Below are positions 62,392 through 64,000 of a stretch of 64,000 nucleotides of DNA, one piece after another. A program made the position numbers and the translations under genes. Source of the DNA: an uncultured Subdoligranulum sp. (GTDB lineage: Bacteria; Bacillota; Clostridia; Oscillospirales; Ruminococcaceae); assembly GCA_945830575.1 (NCBI GenBank), contig CALZZE010000006.1, forward strand, positions 1 through 64,000, given 5' to 3'. The notes under the pieces are model-generated. The model saw only the letters and a list, made by a program, of their open reading frames with translations. It was not told the origin of the DNA and did not search any database. The first letter of the stretch is position 1. Each line of letters starts with the position of its first letter.

Positions 62392-64000
<1,609 letters not shown>

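Overview
The window is chromosomal DNA from a low-redundancy, fairly GC-rich Gram-positive of the class Clostridia. Inferred from gene content and order, an Oscillospiraceae/Ruminococcaceae-type gut anaerobe (Faecalibacterium, Subdoligranulum or Gemmiger-like) is the best guess; no rRNA or tRNA gene is present to test this. Supporting signs are HPr kinase, the rapZ-whiA pair, SepF and DivIVA, a T-box leader on alaS, RNase M5, and strong SD sites with many GTG/TTG starts. Almost every gene is on the minus strand, so operons read from high to low coordinates.

Layout. 1-2062: GDP-L-fucose synthesis (gmd, fcl), facing an AraC regulator. 3066-4632: a DUF554 membrane protein and a lone type IV prepilin. 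4640-5458: a non-coding stretch bounded by two 157-bp direct repeats that carry conserved hairpins; the second copy is the 3' UTR and terminator of tsf. 5458-7299: rpsB-tsf with promoter. 7331-17475: a carbon-control and core operon hprK - PHP phosphatase - ROK kinase - murB - rapZ - whiA - dnaE, followed by pfkA. 17486-27125: an eight-gene cell-surface polysaccharide operon (DUF4422 protein, two GT2 enzymes, HAD protein, sugar epimerase, two RgpF-family proteins, acyltransferase) with one promoter, one terminator and mostly 4-bp gene overlaps. 27138-31822: ABC-F ATPase, YjjG phosphatase, an unlisted small acidic ORF and an SGNH-like surface protein that seems to lack its catalytic Ser and His. 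31862-34863: a TrpXYZ-like ABC importer. 34944-37650: lspA-rluD-HAD phosphatase-EIIA. 37666-42836: sepF-ylmH-divIVA-ileS. 42848-51522: miaB-ylbF-mutS-mutL-miaA-HlyD-like protein. 51541-52360: the only clearly accessory patch, holding a small mobile-element gene and a truncated FtsX permease remnant. 52381-59979: alaS (T-box), HIT, phosphoribosyltransferase, comEC, holA, rnmV. 59976-62324: vanZ-like gene, a 180-bp MITE-like element and a class B PBP. 62339-64000: groEL, running off the right edge.

Most of the window is conserved housekeeping DNA. The items most worth a second look are the paired structured repeats at 4741-5458, the MITE-like element at 61641-61820, the probable pseudo-SGNH protein, the shortened RgpF paralogue, the ComEC with a motif-less C-terminal domain, the Cys-tailed YlbF, the HlyD-like protein of the division/repair neighbourhood, and the degraded patch near 52 kb. 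I see no CRISPR array, no prophage and no clearly new defence system.
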